NCBI GenBank assembly: GCA_905221605.1
Contig: CAJNDS010000890.1
Location: 942,150 to 1,006,149, forward strand
Direction of reading: 5' to 3'
Length of the DNA stretch: 64,000 nucleotides
Source: Symbiodinium natans
Lineage: Eukaryota > Sar > Dinophyceae > Suessiales > Symbiodiniaceae
The position numbers and the translations under genes are program-made. Positions 19,621 through 29,199 of the stretch are shown in pieces. Numbering within the stretch: position 1 is the stretch's first letter; each line of letters opens with the position of its first letter. Under the pieces are notes generated by a model, which ran no database searches, was not told where the DNA came from, and was given only the letters and a program-made list of their open reading frames with translations.

Positions 19621-19676
19621 CCCCTAGACCCCTAGACCCCTAGACCCCTAGACCCCTAGACCCCTAGACCTCTAGA
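19621..19676 (-). repeat. Eight-base variant array CCCCTAGA
   Basis: About seven tandem CCCCTAGA units passing into CCCTAAA units (19681-19743). It differs from the telomeric heptamer by an inserted C and A to G changes. Confidence 0.93.
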
Positions 19677-19754
19677 CCCTTAAACCCTAAACCCTAAACC
19701 CTGAACCCTAAACCCTAAACCCTAAAGCCTAAACCCTAAACCCTCCGCCCCAAG

Positions 19755-19778
19755 ATTGAGAAACTGAAGCTTGTGGAG
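19755..19778 (+). CDS. Candidate short exon, plus strand
   Basis: After CCTCCGCCCCAAG the frame reads IEKLKLVE up to GTGGAG/GTTAGGG. Very short; supported only by the borders and residue composition. Confidence 0.25.
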
Positions 19779-19976
19779 GTTAGGGATGCATGCCCTTAGG
19801 TCCTGGGGACCTTGGGGTTGGGGTTTAGGGCTTAGGGCTTATAGGACGAAGGGCTCAGGGTTGACAGGGTTTCGGGCGTAACTGCAGGACTCAGGGTTTA
19901 CAGCTTTTGGGACCCTAAACCCTAAACCCTATAGACCCTAAACCCTAAACACTAAACCTTGGACAGCTTCAAAGTA

Positions 19977-20037
19977 CATGGAGGTGGAACTGGTCCGAGC
20001 CCGCCGCGGTGTCACCGTATATAGTCCTGCCGAGGAG
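19977..20037 (+). CDS. Candidate exon interrupted by a telomeric insertion, first part
   Basis: After CTTGGACAG the frame reads SKYMEVELVRARRGVTVYSP and then AEE up to a GC-donor consensus (GAG/GCAAGG). It continues in frame with the segment starting at 20302 if the telomeric insert between them is removed (see 20312-20392). Protein unrecognised; charged and helical. Confidence 0.45.
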
Positions 20038-20306
20038 GCAAGGCGACCCTAAATTGAGTTTAGGGTTTAGGGTTTAGGGTTTAGGGTTTAGGGTTTAGGG
20101 TTTAGGGTTTAGGGTTTAGGGTTTAGGGTTTAGGGTTTAGGGCAAACAAGCAAACCGAAAAGCTTCATATAATATAGTCCTGCCGAGGAGGCAAGGCGAC
20201 CCTAGTTTAGGGTTTAGGGTTTAGGGTTTAGGGTTTAGGGTGTAGGGTGTAGGGTGTAGGGTGTAGGGTGTAGGGTTTAGGGTTTAGGGTTTAGGGTTTA
20301 TGGCAA
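20037..20306 (+). repeat. Telomeric insertion with GGCAA duplication, itself tandemly duplicated
   Basis: GGCAA at 20037-20041 and 20302-20306 bounds the block. Inside are TTTAGGG arrays at 20057-20140 and 20205-20300. A second copy of both borders lies between them (GGCAAACAAGCAAACCG at 20141; ATAGTCCTGCCGAGGAGGC at 20174), so the insertion and its junctions were duplicated once. The second array includes five TGTAGGG units (20238-20276). Confidence 0.85.
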
Positions 20307-20311
20307 ACAAG

Positions 20312-20392
20312 CAAACCGAAAAGCTTCTGAAGGAGGAACTGAAAGCTGCTGGCGGACAGCTGCAGTCCCTCTTCCTCCCCTGCACCGCCGCA
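20312..20392 (+). CDS. Candidate exon interrupted by a telomeric insertion, second part
   Basis: After AACAAG the frame reads QTEKLLKEELKAAGGQLQSL and continues to CTAA; GTCAG is a possible donor. Joining GAG (20037) to CAA (20312) by a GC-AG intron keeps the frame. Deleting the insert plus one GGCAA also keeps the frame and adds A-N-K between the two parts. The lysine/glutamate-rich helix-like stretch has clear plus-strand sense. Confidence 0.45.
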
Positions 20393-20583
20393 GTCAGATG
20401 TGAAATCCTCAGTCCCTCCTCCCTGGCCCTTAGACCCCTAAACACCCCAAACAGCCAAAACCCTGAAATCCTTCTGAACCCTAAACCCTGAACCCTAAAT
20501 ACCCTAAACCCTGATTAAACCCCTACACGCCCTAACCCTACGTTGTCACCGTGGCGTGTCTGTGGTCGCCCGCGCCTTCGGAG

Positions 20584-20624
20584 CTTGAAGAAGTTGGAGT
20601 TCTCAAACCTTGGGAGGGGGAGCG
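20584..20624 (+). CDS. Candidate exon, plus strand
   Basis: After CGCGCCTTCGGAG the frame reads LEEVGVLKPWEGE, ending at GAGCG/GTTAGG before a TTTAGGG block. The frame is open upstream to about 20550 as well, so the acceptor is uncertain. Confidence 0.33.
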
Positions 20625-20629
20625 GTTAG

Positions 20630-21594
20630 GATTTAGGGTTTAGGGTTTAGGGTTCGGCTTTAGGGCGTAGGGTTTAAGGTTTAGGGTTCGGCTTTAGGGC
20701 TTAGGGTTTCGAGAACCCCTCAATTGCATACTTTTAGATGACCCTAGGCTAGGTTAGGGTTTGAGGCTTAAGGGCTTAGGATTTCGTAGAGGGTGCTAGG
20801 GTGTCTTTCCCACGCCTTGGGGTTTAGGCCTCTTTAGAGTTTTGTTGGGAGGGTCAGGGCTCAGAGGCTTGAAGTCACCTACTGCCCCCTGTAATGATAA
20901 CTTAGAGAGTTTGCGGGTTGGCGCGCGTTTAGGGTTTTGGGACCAAAACCCGAAACTCCGAACCCTCCCTAAAACTCTCCTTGGCATGTATTTGCTTAGG
21001 CTTTGCCCAGAAACTCCAATATCGCGAACGTACCTCAATTAGAGAAAATACCTTCACTTTAACATGGATTCTCTTGTATTCTGAGACATAATCCCACAAA
21101 AAGTACCCTGAAACCAAAACCTAATTACGTGATGTTCGAGCCTCTGGGTATGGCTCAACAAAAATCCGAGCGCGGAGCTCTGCTTGAAGACACACGGAAG
21201 AATACCTCAGACAGCAATGGGTTTAGGGTTTAGGGTTTAGGGCTGCCGAGCATTAGGCATTAGGCATTCCGTTGTAATAAACATGGGGGTATCAAAAACA
21301 TATGGGTACCATATTGAGGTCCTTACGATAAGGGACTCCTACTATTTGGGGATCCGAATTGGGGGTCCCCTATCTTCGTAAACCCCCACATGTGTGTAGC
21401 GGGATCGACCCCAAATTCCGGTTCTAATCAAGTCGGCAGTAGGCCACTAACTATAGCACCCTCAGCGTTTGCAGTTGCACAGAAGACCCTGAAACCTAAA
21501 CCCTAAATCCTAAACCCTAACCGGTGGCTGCACAAGGGGAGCCACCGATCTGCCGATCCGGCAAATCGAAGCCTTGCAAGCTTTAGGGGTTGGG
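20630..21594. other. Degenerate telomeric and unique DNA
   Basis: TTTAGGG-like blocks at 20630-20710, 20755-20800 and 21218-21242; CCCTAAA at 21493-21520. The stretch 21305-21400 resembles 1599-1683 (shared TCCTACTATTTGGGGATC and TTGGGGGT), another dispersed repeat. No supported gene. Confidence 0.45.
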
Positions 21595-21858
21595 ATGTTG
21601 CCCCTTTACTAACCCTAAGGGTCCATGTACCTCATGATTATACATATACTTGGGCCCTAAAGTCCTTAAATAGGAGGTACTTTAAGGCCCAAGTATTCCC
21701 TTATTCCCTATTTAGGTACATGGACCCTTAGGGTAACAGTCCTCAAAAGGGATTCGAGAATCCCCCCCACCTAATCCCTATTAAGGGCCCTTAATAGGGA
21801 TTCTAGAAAAACCCCCCAGAAAATCCCTAGTAAGGACTGTTAGTGTAAGGGAGAAAAT
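21595..21858 (+). mobile_element. Element family B, copy B2, carrying a nested family A element
   Basis: Begins ATGTTGCCCCTTTACTAA and ends AAGGACTGTTAGTGTAAGGG, with the body split by element A5. Gives relative age: B2 is older than A5. Confidence 0.85.
21613..21733 (+). mobile_element. MITE-like element family A, copy A5, nested in B2
   Basis: 121-bp copy with a short internal duplication (ATTCCCTTATTCCC). The host terminus ACTAACAG is split into ACTAA-element-TAACAG, which proves a 3-bp TAA target duplication by comparison with intact B1. Confidence 0.92.
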
Positions 21859-21879
21859 CTCAAGGTAAGGGGTTTAGAG

Positions 21880-23160
21880 TGGCCAAACGCATGCGTCTTC
21901 ACCTAGTGGTGAAAGCTTGCGGGCCGCAGATCCGTCATGCTTTGCAGCCCAAAACCCTAAACCCTAAACCCCAAGACCCTAGACGCTAAACCCTAAACTC
22001 TGAACCCTAAACCCTAGCCCTAAACCCTAAACCCTAAACCCTAAACCCTAAACCGACCCTCCATGAGCACCCAAAAGCAGTGAGGAGGCTTAAGCCATAA
22101 ACCCCAAACAGGCTGCAGACCGAAACAGAAAAACAAATCAAAACAAAACCGAGAAGCGTAAACGCCCGAGGAAGTTCCCCTGAACCTTAAATCCCAAGCC
22201 CCACGCCCTAAACCCCAAACCCTAAGCCCTAAATCCTAAACCCCAAACACCCTGGGGAGCCAACTCCTGGTCACTGGCTGTGGCCAGGAAAACCGCCCAG
22301 GAATGGTAAAGAGAACCATCCTGCTTAGGACTGAGGGTTCAAGGTCTCGGGTTCAACGTTTAGGGTTTAGGTTTAGGGTTTAGGGTTTGGGATTGAGGGC
22401 TTGGGGATTGAGGACTTAGGGTTCAGGGTTTCGGGTTCACGGTTTAGGGTTTGGGGTGTGGGGTTCAGGGTTAAGGGCTTCGTGCTTTTGTAGAGGCTTT
22501 AGGGTTTGCTTCGGAGGGCTTTGGGGGCTTTGGGGGCTCCAGGGCTTTCAGGCTTTGGTTTTGTATTCTATACATATATGATAGTAATAGAAGTAGAAAC
22601 TCTAATCGCAATACTCATAATAACGATAATGATAGCTGGGCATCCCAGCAGAACTCTCTGGCAGGTCAGATAGTGCCAGGGAAGGTGGGGGGGAGGGGGG
22701 ACTCTCCAGGAGATTCGGATGGTTTAGGGCTTCAGAATTCTTGCAAGACCCTACGGGTCCTAACCCTAAACCCTAAACCCTAAACCCTAAACCCTAGACC
22801 CTAAACCATACAGGTGGCTTGTGTGCACGAGACTTGCAAGATGTTGGAGGGTTTAGGGTTTAGGGTTTAGGGTTAGGGTGTGCGTTGGATACTTTAGGTG
22901 CCGAGTCCGGGGCAGCTGTCAAGCAGAGATCGTGCTGTCGGACGACAACGATTTCCCTCTTGATGAGGCAGGCGCCAAAGATTCTGCACCGTGCTCTACT
23001 AGAGATAAACCCTAAACCTTAAACCCTAAACCCTAAATTGGAGCAGCTGCTTGCAGGACACTGGTCTCATCAGGCAAATTCGCCTGCAGTGCCAGCCGTT
23101 CCTCGGATCGGCGACTCTTATGGCCTAAGAGTTCATGCCCGAGCCGAAGAGAAGGCTTCC
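21880..23160. other. Telomeric mosaic, unassigned
   Basis: CCCTAAA at 21953-22055 and 22758-22800; decayed TTTAGGG at 22330-22520; an AT-rich patch at 22560-22640. Apart from the exon candidate at 22814 there is no coding signal. Confidence 0.45.
22814..22850 (+). CDS. Candidate short exon between opposed arrays
   Basis: ACCATACAG acceptor, frame VACVHETCKMLEG, GGAGG/GTTTAGGG donor. The minus strand also has both borders (CATCTTGCAAG, TATG/GTTTAGG), because opposed arrays supply donors to both strands. Confidence 0.22.
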
Positions 23161-23161
23161 A

Positions 23162-23290
23162 TTAACTGGCTGGTTCTTAGTAGGGAATGAGGGAATGAGG
23201 TACCCTATATAATCCCTTAAAGGGTATATATATATATATATATATATAGGGTACCTCATTCCCTCATTCCCTACTAAGAACCAGGGAGTT
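23162..23290. mobile_element. Hairpin element with about 40-bp near-perfect inverted repeats
   Basis: CTGGTTCTTAGTAGGGAATG continues to 23211 and is mirrored at 23243-23284, around a short TA-rich loop (TATATA repeats). The outermost TTAACT/AGTTAA also pair. It would form a long stem. Only one copy here, so it is either a young MITE or a foldback. Confidence 0.75.
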
Positions 23291-23299
23291 AAAGCAAAC

Positions 23300-24130
23300 G
23301 ACAAGTCTGGCGCACATGACAGAAACCTGAGTCGAGGAACAACAAAGCCCTGAACCCTGTATAGAAATCCAAGAGAAGCCCCCTTCAATGATGGCTTATT
23401 CAGGCATCTCCACGTGATGACTGCGCAGACTCTGTCTCGGAGATGTGTGAAGCTACTAACTGAGCCCGGACAAAACACCTAATTAAACCCTGTAGTTAGA
23501 CCCTAAACCCAAAACTCTAAACCAAGAACCCTAAACCCCAAGCCCTATAAACCCCAAACCCTAAACCCTAAACCCCAAACCCCAAACTCTAAACCCTAAA
23601 CCCCAGACCCTAAACCCCTTGACCCAAAGGCAGAAGCCTGCCTGCTGCTTAACGGTGACCCAGGCCTGACAAAGCCAGCAAGCGTGCTTGAGGTTTTAGG
23701 GCTTAGTGTTTGGAGTTTCGGGGGTCTAGGGTTATGGGGTTGAGGGGTTTAGGGTCTAGGGGTTTTGAGATTGTGGGGTTCTGGGTTGAGGGTTTTGGGC
23801 TTCCGGCTGAGGGCTTTCTATGTTGAGGGCCTGGGAGTTCGATCATTGCGCAGAGGTTGCTTGTTGGAGCTCGATGTTTCGAACTTGACATCGTCTGCGT
23901 ACATATGTATATTATTAGTAGTAATCCGTGGATCTGATAAATAAAGCCCTCGAAATCTAAAGCAAATATATTTTGCCCCGAACCCTCCGGGAAGACTACT
24001 TTCCATAACGGGAGCCAAAAGCCCCAAAATGCACAAACAAACCCCCAACATTTAAAGCAAAAGATTTGGGGGCCCAAAAAAAATTGGAATTGCTGAAGGC
24101 TACAATAATGATGGAAAGACCGCCGGCCTG
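23300..24130. other. Unique and CCCTAAA-derived DNA
   Basis: Decayed CCCTAAA at 23493-23620 and TTTAGGG-like DNA at 23697-23800. The 180-aa minus frame over 23703-24245 is low-complexity and repeat-derived at one end, so it is not supported as a gene. Confidence 0.4.
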
Positions 24131-24137
24131 CGAGGAC

Positions 24138-24824
24138 GGGAAGCACAGAGATTTTGAATTGCTTATAAGAATGATACGACGTGCTCTCGGATTTTTTGGA
24201 GTTGGAGACTGCTGCAGAAAACTGCGATTCCTTACTACTTTTCATCTAGGCTCATTGCTCAAATCATTCGCTCCTGACCTACCCCTGACGGGGCCGGAAT
24301 TCAGGCCAGAATTTGGGATTAATAAACCCCCCTCAAATAAATGGCAAACCCGGCGGGCCCGCCATGACGATAAGCACAGAGAGTTTGACTTGCTTAAGGC
24401 TTACGTAAGCACGTCCTCTCCTTTTTTTGGAGTTGGAGGCTGCAGCAGAAAACTGCGATTCTTTACTACTTTTCATCTAGGATCATTGCTCAAATCATTC
24501 GCTCCGGACCTACCCCTGACGGGGCCGGAATTCAGGCCAGAATTTGGGATTAATAAACCCCCCTCAAATAATGGCAAACCCGGCGGGCCCACCATGACGA
24601 TAAGCACAGAGAGTTTGACTTGCTTAAGGCTTACGTAAGCACGTCCTCTCCTTTTTTTGGAGTTGGAGGCTGCAGCAGAAAACTGCGATTCTTTACTACT
24701 TTTCATCTAGGATCATGCTCAAATCATTCGCTCCTGACCTACCCCTTACGGGGCCGGAATTCAGGCCAGAATTTAGGATTAATAAAACGCCCTCAAATAA
24801 TGGCAAACCCGGCGGGCCCACCAC
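24138..24824 (+). repeat. Three tandem copies of a ~231-bp unit
   Basis: Units start at about 24138, 24367 and 24598 (GCACAGAG at 24143, 24374 and 24604). Units 2 and 3 are nearly identical; unit 1 is more diverged in its first 60 bp. A 231-bp period is a multiple of three, so one frame stays open across two units, which explains the long plus frame here without implying a gene. Confidence 0.92.
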
Positions 24825-25036
24825 AAGCCTTCCAAAAAGAGGAGCAGAAAAGGACACAAGAGGACAGCCCCCTTCCGCGCACCTCCCACCCCCCCCCCCC
24901 CTCCCAATCCCAGCCCAGGAAAAAAAAGCCCCTTTGCGATTTTTCACGGGGGGGGGGGGGGGCCTATTAATCAGAAGCTCGGATTATTTGATTACTACAT
25001 TTTATGCATTTATGCGTATATACATACATACATACA

Positions 25037-25070
<34 letters not shown>

Positions 25071-25420
25071 ATATATATATATATATATAACAAGTCTCCT
25101 CTCCTTTCATGCAGTCTTCTTGCTACGCTAAGTGCAATATGACCACTAGTAATTTAGTTCCGATGCTTGCTACCAGTTGGGGCGTTTAACCAAGTAGGCA
25201 GAGGGTGTTTTGAAACCCTAAATCCTAAAACCGGAACCCTAAAACCTGAACCCTAAATCTCCTAAAGCCCGAAATGAGGCCCTAAATCCCGAAAACCGAC
25301 AACCTGATTCTCCTGAAGCCCTGAAACCCTAAATGCTAATTCCGAAAGCCCGAAGCCCTTTACCGCATCAAACCCCAAACTCAAAAACCTTGAAGCTCTC
25401 TTACTAAGGACAACTTCAGG
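24825..25420. other. Low-complexity and unassigned sequence
   Basis: C-rich and G-rich runs (24889-24902, 24946-24961), (TACA)n at 25021-25064 and (TA)n at 25065-25089, then decayed CCCTAAA to 25340. Confidence 0.7.
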
Positions 25421-25423
25421 GTA

Positions 25424-25532
25424 CCCTGAGGGTCCATGTACCTTATTATTGTGTACTTGGGCCCTAAAGTCCCCAGATAGGAGGTACTTTAAGGCCCAAG
25501 TATTCCCCATTTAGGTACATGGACCCTTAGGG
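25424..25532 (+). mobile_element. MITE-like element family A, copy A6
   Basis: 109 bp, inverted ends CCCTGAGGGTCCATGTACCT and AGGTACATGGACCCTTAGGG, flanked by GTA direct repeats (25421-25423, 25533-25535). Confidence 0.9.
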
Positions 25533-25607
25533 GTAGTGGTACCTGAAACCAGGCTTCCGCACAGCTGGTCCCAGGTTTGCAGCTTGCGGGCTTAGGGGTC
25601 CCTACGT

Positions 25608-25708
25608 CCTAAACCCTAAACCCTAAACCCTAAACCCTAAACCCTAAACCCTAAACCCTAAACCCTAAACCCTAAACCCTAAACCCTAAACCCTAAACCC
25701 TAAACCCA
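25608..25708 (-). repeat. Interstitial telomeric array, CCCTAAA (about 14 units)
   Basis: Clean array left of the exon candidate at 25764-25832. Confidence 0.97.
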
Positions 25709-25763
25709 AACCCTAAACTCCGAACTTTTCCGGGCCCCGAACGCCGGTGACACCTGCTTTCAG

Positions 25764-25832
25764 GCCGTCGTGGCCATTGCTCACCTGTGCTTGGAGCTTC
25801 ATGGAGTACTTGAAACCGGGGACGTGAATCGG
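25764..25832 (+). CDS. Candidate exon, plus strand (23 codons)
   Basis: Very good acceptor (GTGACACCTGCTTTCAG) and donor (AATCGG/GTAGGGG). The 69-nt frame reads AVVAIAHLCLELHGVLETGD then VNR, with high first-position G. It lies between a CCCTAAA array and a TTTAGGG array. The minus strand is open too, but with a poorer border pair. No family recognised. Confidence 0.42.
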
Positions 25833-25836
25833 GTAG

Positions 25837-25880
25837 GGGTTTAGGGTTTAGGGTTTAGGGTTTAGGGTTTAGGGTTTAGG
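25837..25880 (+). repeat. Interstitial telomeric array, TTTAGGG
   Basis: Six units leading into the first copy of the 177-bp duplicated segment. Confidence 0.95.
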
Positions 25881-26057
25881 GTGTCGGGTCTAGAGTTGAG
25901 GGTTTAGGGCAGCTGCTCCTCATAGTGCCATAAGAAATCCTATGTGCAGAGCTTTGGGGCTCAACGACCATGCCATATAAGGTTCTCGGATAGTATTTCT
26001 CCAATCCGAAAAGGCTCCATCATTCACAGGGTTTAGGGTTTAGGGTTTAGTTAGGGT
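25881..26057 (+). repeat. Duplicated segment, copy 1
   Basis: 177 bp starting GTGTCGGGTCTAG and ending in TTTAGTTAGGG. Repeated at 26211-26387 with few differences, 330 bp apart. Confidence 0.93.
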
Positions 26058-26210
26058 TTAGGGTTTAGGGTTTAGGGTTTGGGGTTTAGGGTTTAGGGTT
26101 TAGGGTTCAGGGTTTAGGGTTTAGGGTTTAGGGGTTTAGGGTCTAGGGTCTAGGGTCTAGGGTTTAGGGATTAGGGTTTAGGGTTTCGGGTCTAGGGTTT
26201 AGGCTTTCGG
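26058..26210 (+). repeat. Interstitial telomeric array with block variants
   Basis: TTTAGGG with TTTGGGG, TTCAGGG, repeated TCTAGGG and TTTCGGG units, between the two duplicated segments. Confidence 0.95.
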
Positions 26211-26387
26211 GTGTCGGGTCTAGGGTTTAGGGTTTAGGGCAGCTGCTCCTCATAGTGCCATAAGAAATCCTATGTTCAGAGGTTTGGGGCTCAACGACCA
26301 TGCCATATACGGTTCTCGGATAGTATTTCTCCAATCCGAAAAGGCTCCATCATTCACAGGGTTTAGGGTTTAGGGTTTAGTTAGGGT
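26211..26387 (+). repeat. Duplicated segment, copy 2
   Basis: Second copy of 25881-26057, including the same irregular TTTAGTTAGGG junction. The duplication therefore happened after the telomeric junction formed. Confidence 0.93.
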
Positions 26388-26590
26388 TTAGGGTTTAGGG
26401 TTTAGGGTTTAGGGTTTAGGGTTTAGGGTTTAGGGTTTAGGGTTTAGGGTTTAGGGTTTAGGGTTTAGGGTTTAGGGTTTAGGGTTTAGGGTTTAGGGTT
26501 TAGGGTTTAGGGTTTAGGGTTTAGGGTTTAGGGTTTAGGGTTTAGGGTTTAGGGTTTAGGGTTTAGGGTTTAGGGTTTAGGGTTTAGGGC
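26388..26590 (+). repeat. Interstitial telomeric array, TTTAGGG (about 29 units)
   Basis: Nearly perfect. Together with the end of copy 2 it is one of the longest arrays in the window. Confidence 0.98.
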
Positions 26591-27165
26591 CTCGACCGTA
26601 AGGCTTTGGGTCGTAAGGAAATCCCAACCCAAGCACAGGGGACATGATCTCACTCCGCGATTGAAATGGGATTGAATTGATACACAAAATAGGTTGGTGG
26701 ATAAACTTTGTCATATGCAAGTTCAGTTTAGAGTTCAAGGTTTGGGCTACTGGGCCTGCAGGCTCTGATGTTCGTGGCATAGGCATAGGCCCAAAGACCA
26801 GACTACATGAGTTTTAGGGTTTGGGATGTAGGGCCCCAATGCTAGACGAACTATTTTCATGGCTTTATCTTTACTATTTTTGTTCCTACTATAACAATAA
26901 ATAAATCTACTTAACATTAAACTATATATAATACTTTCAGGAAAACCTCTAAATCTACAAGATATACATCTAAACAAATTCTTTTTTCTTGCATGATCCG
27001 AGGTTTTGAAAAGGGCGTTAAACTAGAGGATTGAAGTGATTAGGGATCAACTTACTTCTCCAATAGCCAGGGAGCAAAAAGCGTTAAGCTGAAGTATTCC
27101 TACAAAACCAGCAAGCCCAAAGAGTTTAAAGTTCATGTATTGACCAACCAAATGTAGGATCGTAG
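26591..27165. other. Telomere-free AT-rich interval
   Basis: About 570 bp without telomeric repeat, with two overlapping minus frames of 69-76 aa that show no domain. Nothing else seen. Confidence 0.4.
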
Positions 27166-27910
27166 CCCTAAACCCTAAACCCTAAACCCTAAACTCTCAA
27201 GCTTTTGGGGCATCGCAACTGGATTTTGGCTTGAGAGCTTATGGCTTAGGATTTAGGGGGGGTGGCCGGGGGGTGATGATAGGTAGTGGGGGGTGGTGAC
27301 AGTGAGGGTAACTCTAAACCCTAGACCCTAAACTCTATACATTGTACAACTTCTAAAAGCTTAGACGAGTCTTGCGGATTTCGGGAATTCGGGCCGAGTG
27401 TTTGGCATCGCCTCCTCCTGGACATCCTCCACTGTCCCGCGCTTCAGCCAGTGGTTGCGCTGAAAGCAGACGACCTCTCCAGTAGGGTTTAAGGGGGTTC
27501 AGGGTTTAGGATTTAGGGTTTAGGGTTTAAGGGCCAGTTGAGTTTGGCGGGCGCAGGGTTTGTCGGAGCGTCTGAGCTTAGGCATTTCAGCTACAGGGAT
27601 ACTCGAGCCATGATATCATGGGTTTAGGGCTTAGGGGTTTAGCGTTTCGTTCCCCTACTACTACGCCCCTCTATACTGCCGCCCCCCCCCCCCCCCCTTG
27701 GTTCCCCAGAAATAAGAATAATTTAGGGAAAGTTAAGACTAATTAAGGTTGTTTAAGGGGGGAAGGGGGGGTAGTAGGAAGCCCATGAGGATGGAACCTA
27801 AACCCGAAAACCTCTTGATGCACCCTAAAACCTGCAAGTACCCTGACTCGTTTTTCGCTGAAGGATACAGTTCGGCCTGCCCTAAACCCTATAAGCCCGA
27901 ACCCGAAACC
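27166..27910. other. Short telomeric blocks and unassigned DNA
   Basis: CCCTAAA at 27167-27196; degenerate TTTAGGG at 27484-27530; an 18-bp C run at 27681-27698. A stretch at 27361-27480 is GC-rich with no clear borders. Confidence 0.45.
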
Positions 27911-27920
27911 CTAAATGCCC

Positions 27921-28070
27921 CCCTCCCCCCGCCCACCCCGCCACCGCCCACCCCGCCACCCCGCCACCGCCCACCCCGCCACCACCACCCGCACCGCCAC
28001 CCCGGCCACCGCACACCCCGCCCACCCCGCCACCGCCCACCCCGCCACCGCCCCCCCCCCCGCGCCCCAC
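27921..28070. repeat. C-rich minisatellite (CCACCCCGCCACCGCC units)
   Basis: Irregular tandem units of CCACCCCGCCACCGCC type. The proline/histidine-rich and glycine-rich frames on both strands are products of the repeat. Confidence 0.9.
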
Positions 28071-28388
28071 CCTACTGACAAAAAATGTGGCAAAGAAGTA
28101 GATTCATACGAGACACGAAAGCTGAAGTACTTGCCAAGTTCCTAGTAGCCACCTTAAGACTCAAGACCTACACCCACCACTCTATCAAGCTTTGGACCCT
28201 AGCCCAAACCCCAAACCCCAAACCCCTAACCCTAAACCTAAACTCTAACGTGAGCCGGCTTTCGGCTGAAGCCCACTTCGCGGAAAGGCCTCGTCGCCAA
28301 CTTCCGGCAGTCTCACGATCGAGTAGAAGCCCGCACGGGTGGCATCCTGATCTCCCCCCTCTCTGTATAGGGTTTAAGGAGGGACCCC

Positions 28389-28499
28389 TACTACTTGTTT
28401 GAGAACCCTCCCGGCCCTCCCCCCAAAGAAAAGAGATACAAATCCCCCCTTATAAGGAAGACCGGTTTCAGTTTTTGGGCGTTCCCAAGCAAATAGTAG
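28389..28499 (+). mobile_element. MITE-like element family C, copy C2
   Basis: Inverted ends CTACTTGTTTGAGAACCCTC and GTTCCCAAGCAAATAGTAG. Diverged interior. Confidence 0.7.
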
Positions 28500-28592
28500 C
28501 TCTGTCTCCATCCAGATTCTGTCGTTTGTCGGCCGTGAAAAGTTGAATCTGACTCTGACTCTAGCTCTGATCTCTCTCTCTCTCTCTCTCTC

Positions 28593-28710
28593 TACACTAT
28601 TTGCTTAAGAACCCCCCCCCCTAAAAAATGTAAAAAAAACTCTTCGTCTTAAGGGCGATACAGGGATTGCTATGCTTCATTTTGGGGGGGGGTTCTGAAG
28701 CAAGCAGTAG
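28593..28710 (+). mobile_element. MITE-like element family C, copy C3
   Basis: Ends ACTATTTGCTTAAGAACCCC and GGGGTTCTGAAGCAAGCAGTAG (about 23 bp inverted). Shares TTAAGGGCGATACAGGGATT with C5. A (TC)n run at 28568-28593 abuts it. Confidence 0.82.
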
Positions 28711-29076
28711 TTGTCTCCATACACTGCACGTCCTTGTAGTATATAGCTTTGAGTGCAAAACACAGACAAGGGCTAGCTGGGGTGGGTTGGGCTGGTTGAA
28801 GGCACAGTTGTGGTAAGATTGTTTACTCCAGGTTTAGGGTTTAAGGGTTTAAGGGCTTTGAAACGTTGCGCCGCAAGCCCTGGTAAGTAAACCTCCAGCA
28901 CGGCACACTTTGACAGAACCCGAAGCTGCGAACCCCACGCTGTAAACTCCCAACAAGAGTTCATACAGCTTTGATGCATCGCTAAACCCTAAACTCTGAT
29001 CACAAGAACAACCCCCGACCTCACCAACTAAATCCGAAACTCGATGGGGGGGGGGGGTCTTCGGAAAGGGGGTTTG

Positions 29077-29197
29077 CTTGGAGGTTCATGGGTACTTATA
29101 ACGCCAGTTATAAGTCTACTTCTACCCTACTCACAGGACTTCTGGGGCTTAGAATGCAGTTAAAGTTGGGGGTATAAGTACCCATGAACCTCCAAGT
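29077..29197 (+). mobile_element. MITE-like element family D, copy D1
   Basis: Ends CTTGGAGGTTCATGGGTACTT and AAGTACCCATGAACCTCCAAG form about 25-bp inverted repeats. A second copy is at 45696. Partial ends occur near 3681 and 3940. Confidence 0.85.
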
Positions 29198-29199
29198 AA

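Noticed and set aside
23703-24245. 180-aa minus frame
   Set aside because: Partly decayed telomeric repeat, no recognisable domain, and overlapping frames on the other strand.
24066-24638. 190-aa plus-strand frame
   Set aside because: Explained by the tandem 231-bp unit, whose length is a multiple of three. No domain, no splice logic.
27749-28145. Proline/histidine-rich and glycine/valine-rich frames on both strands
   Set aside because: Translations of the C-rich minisatellite.
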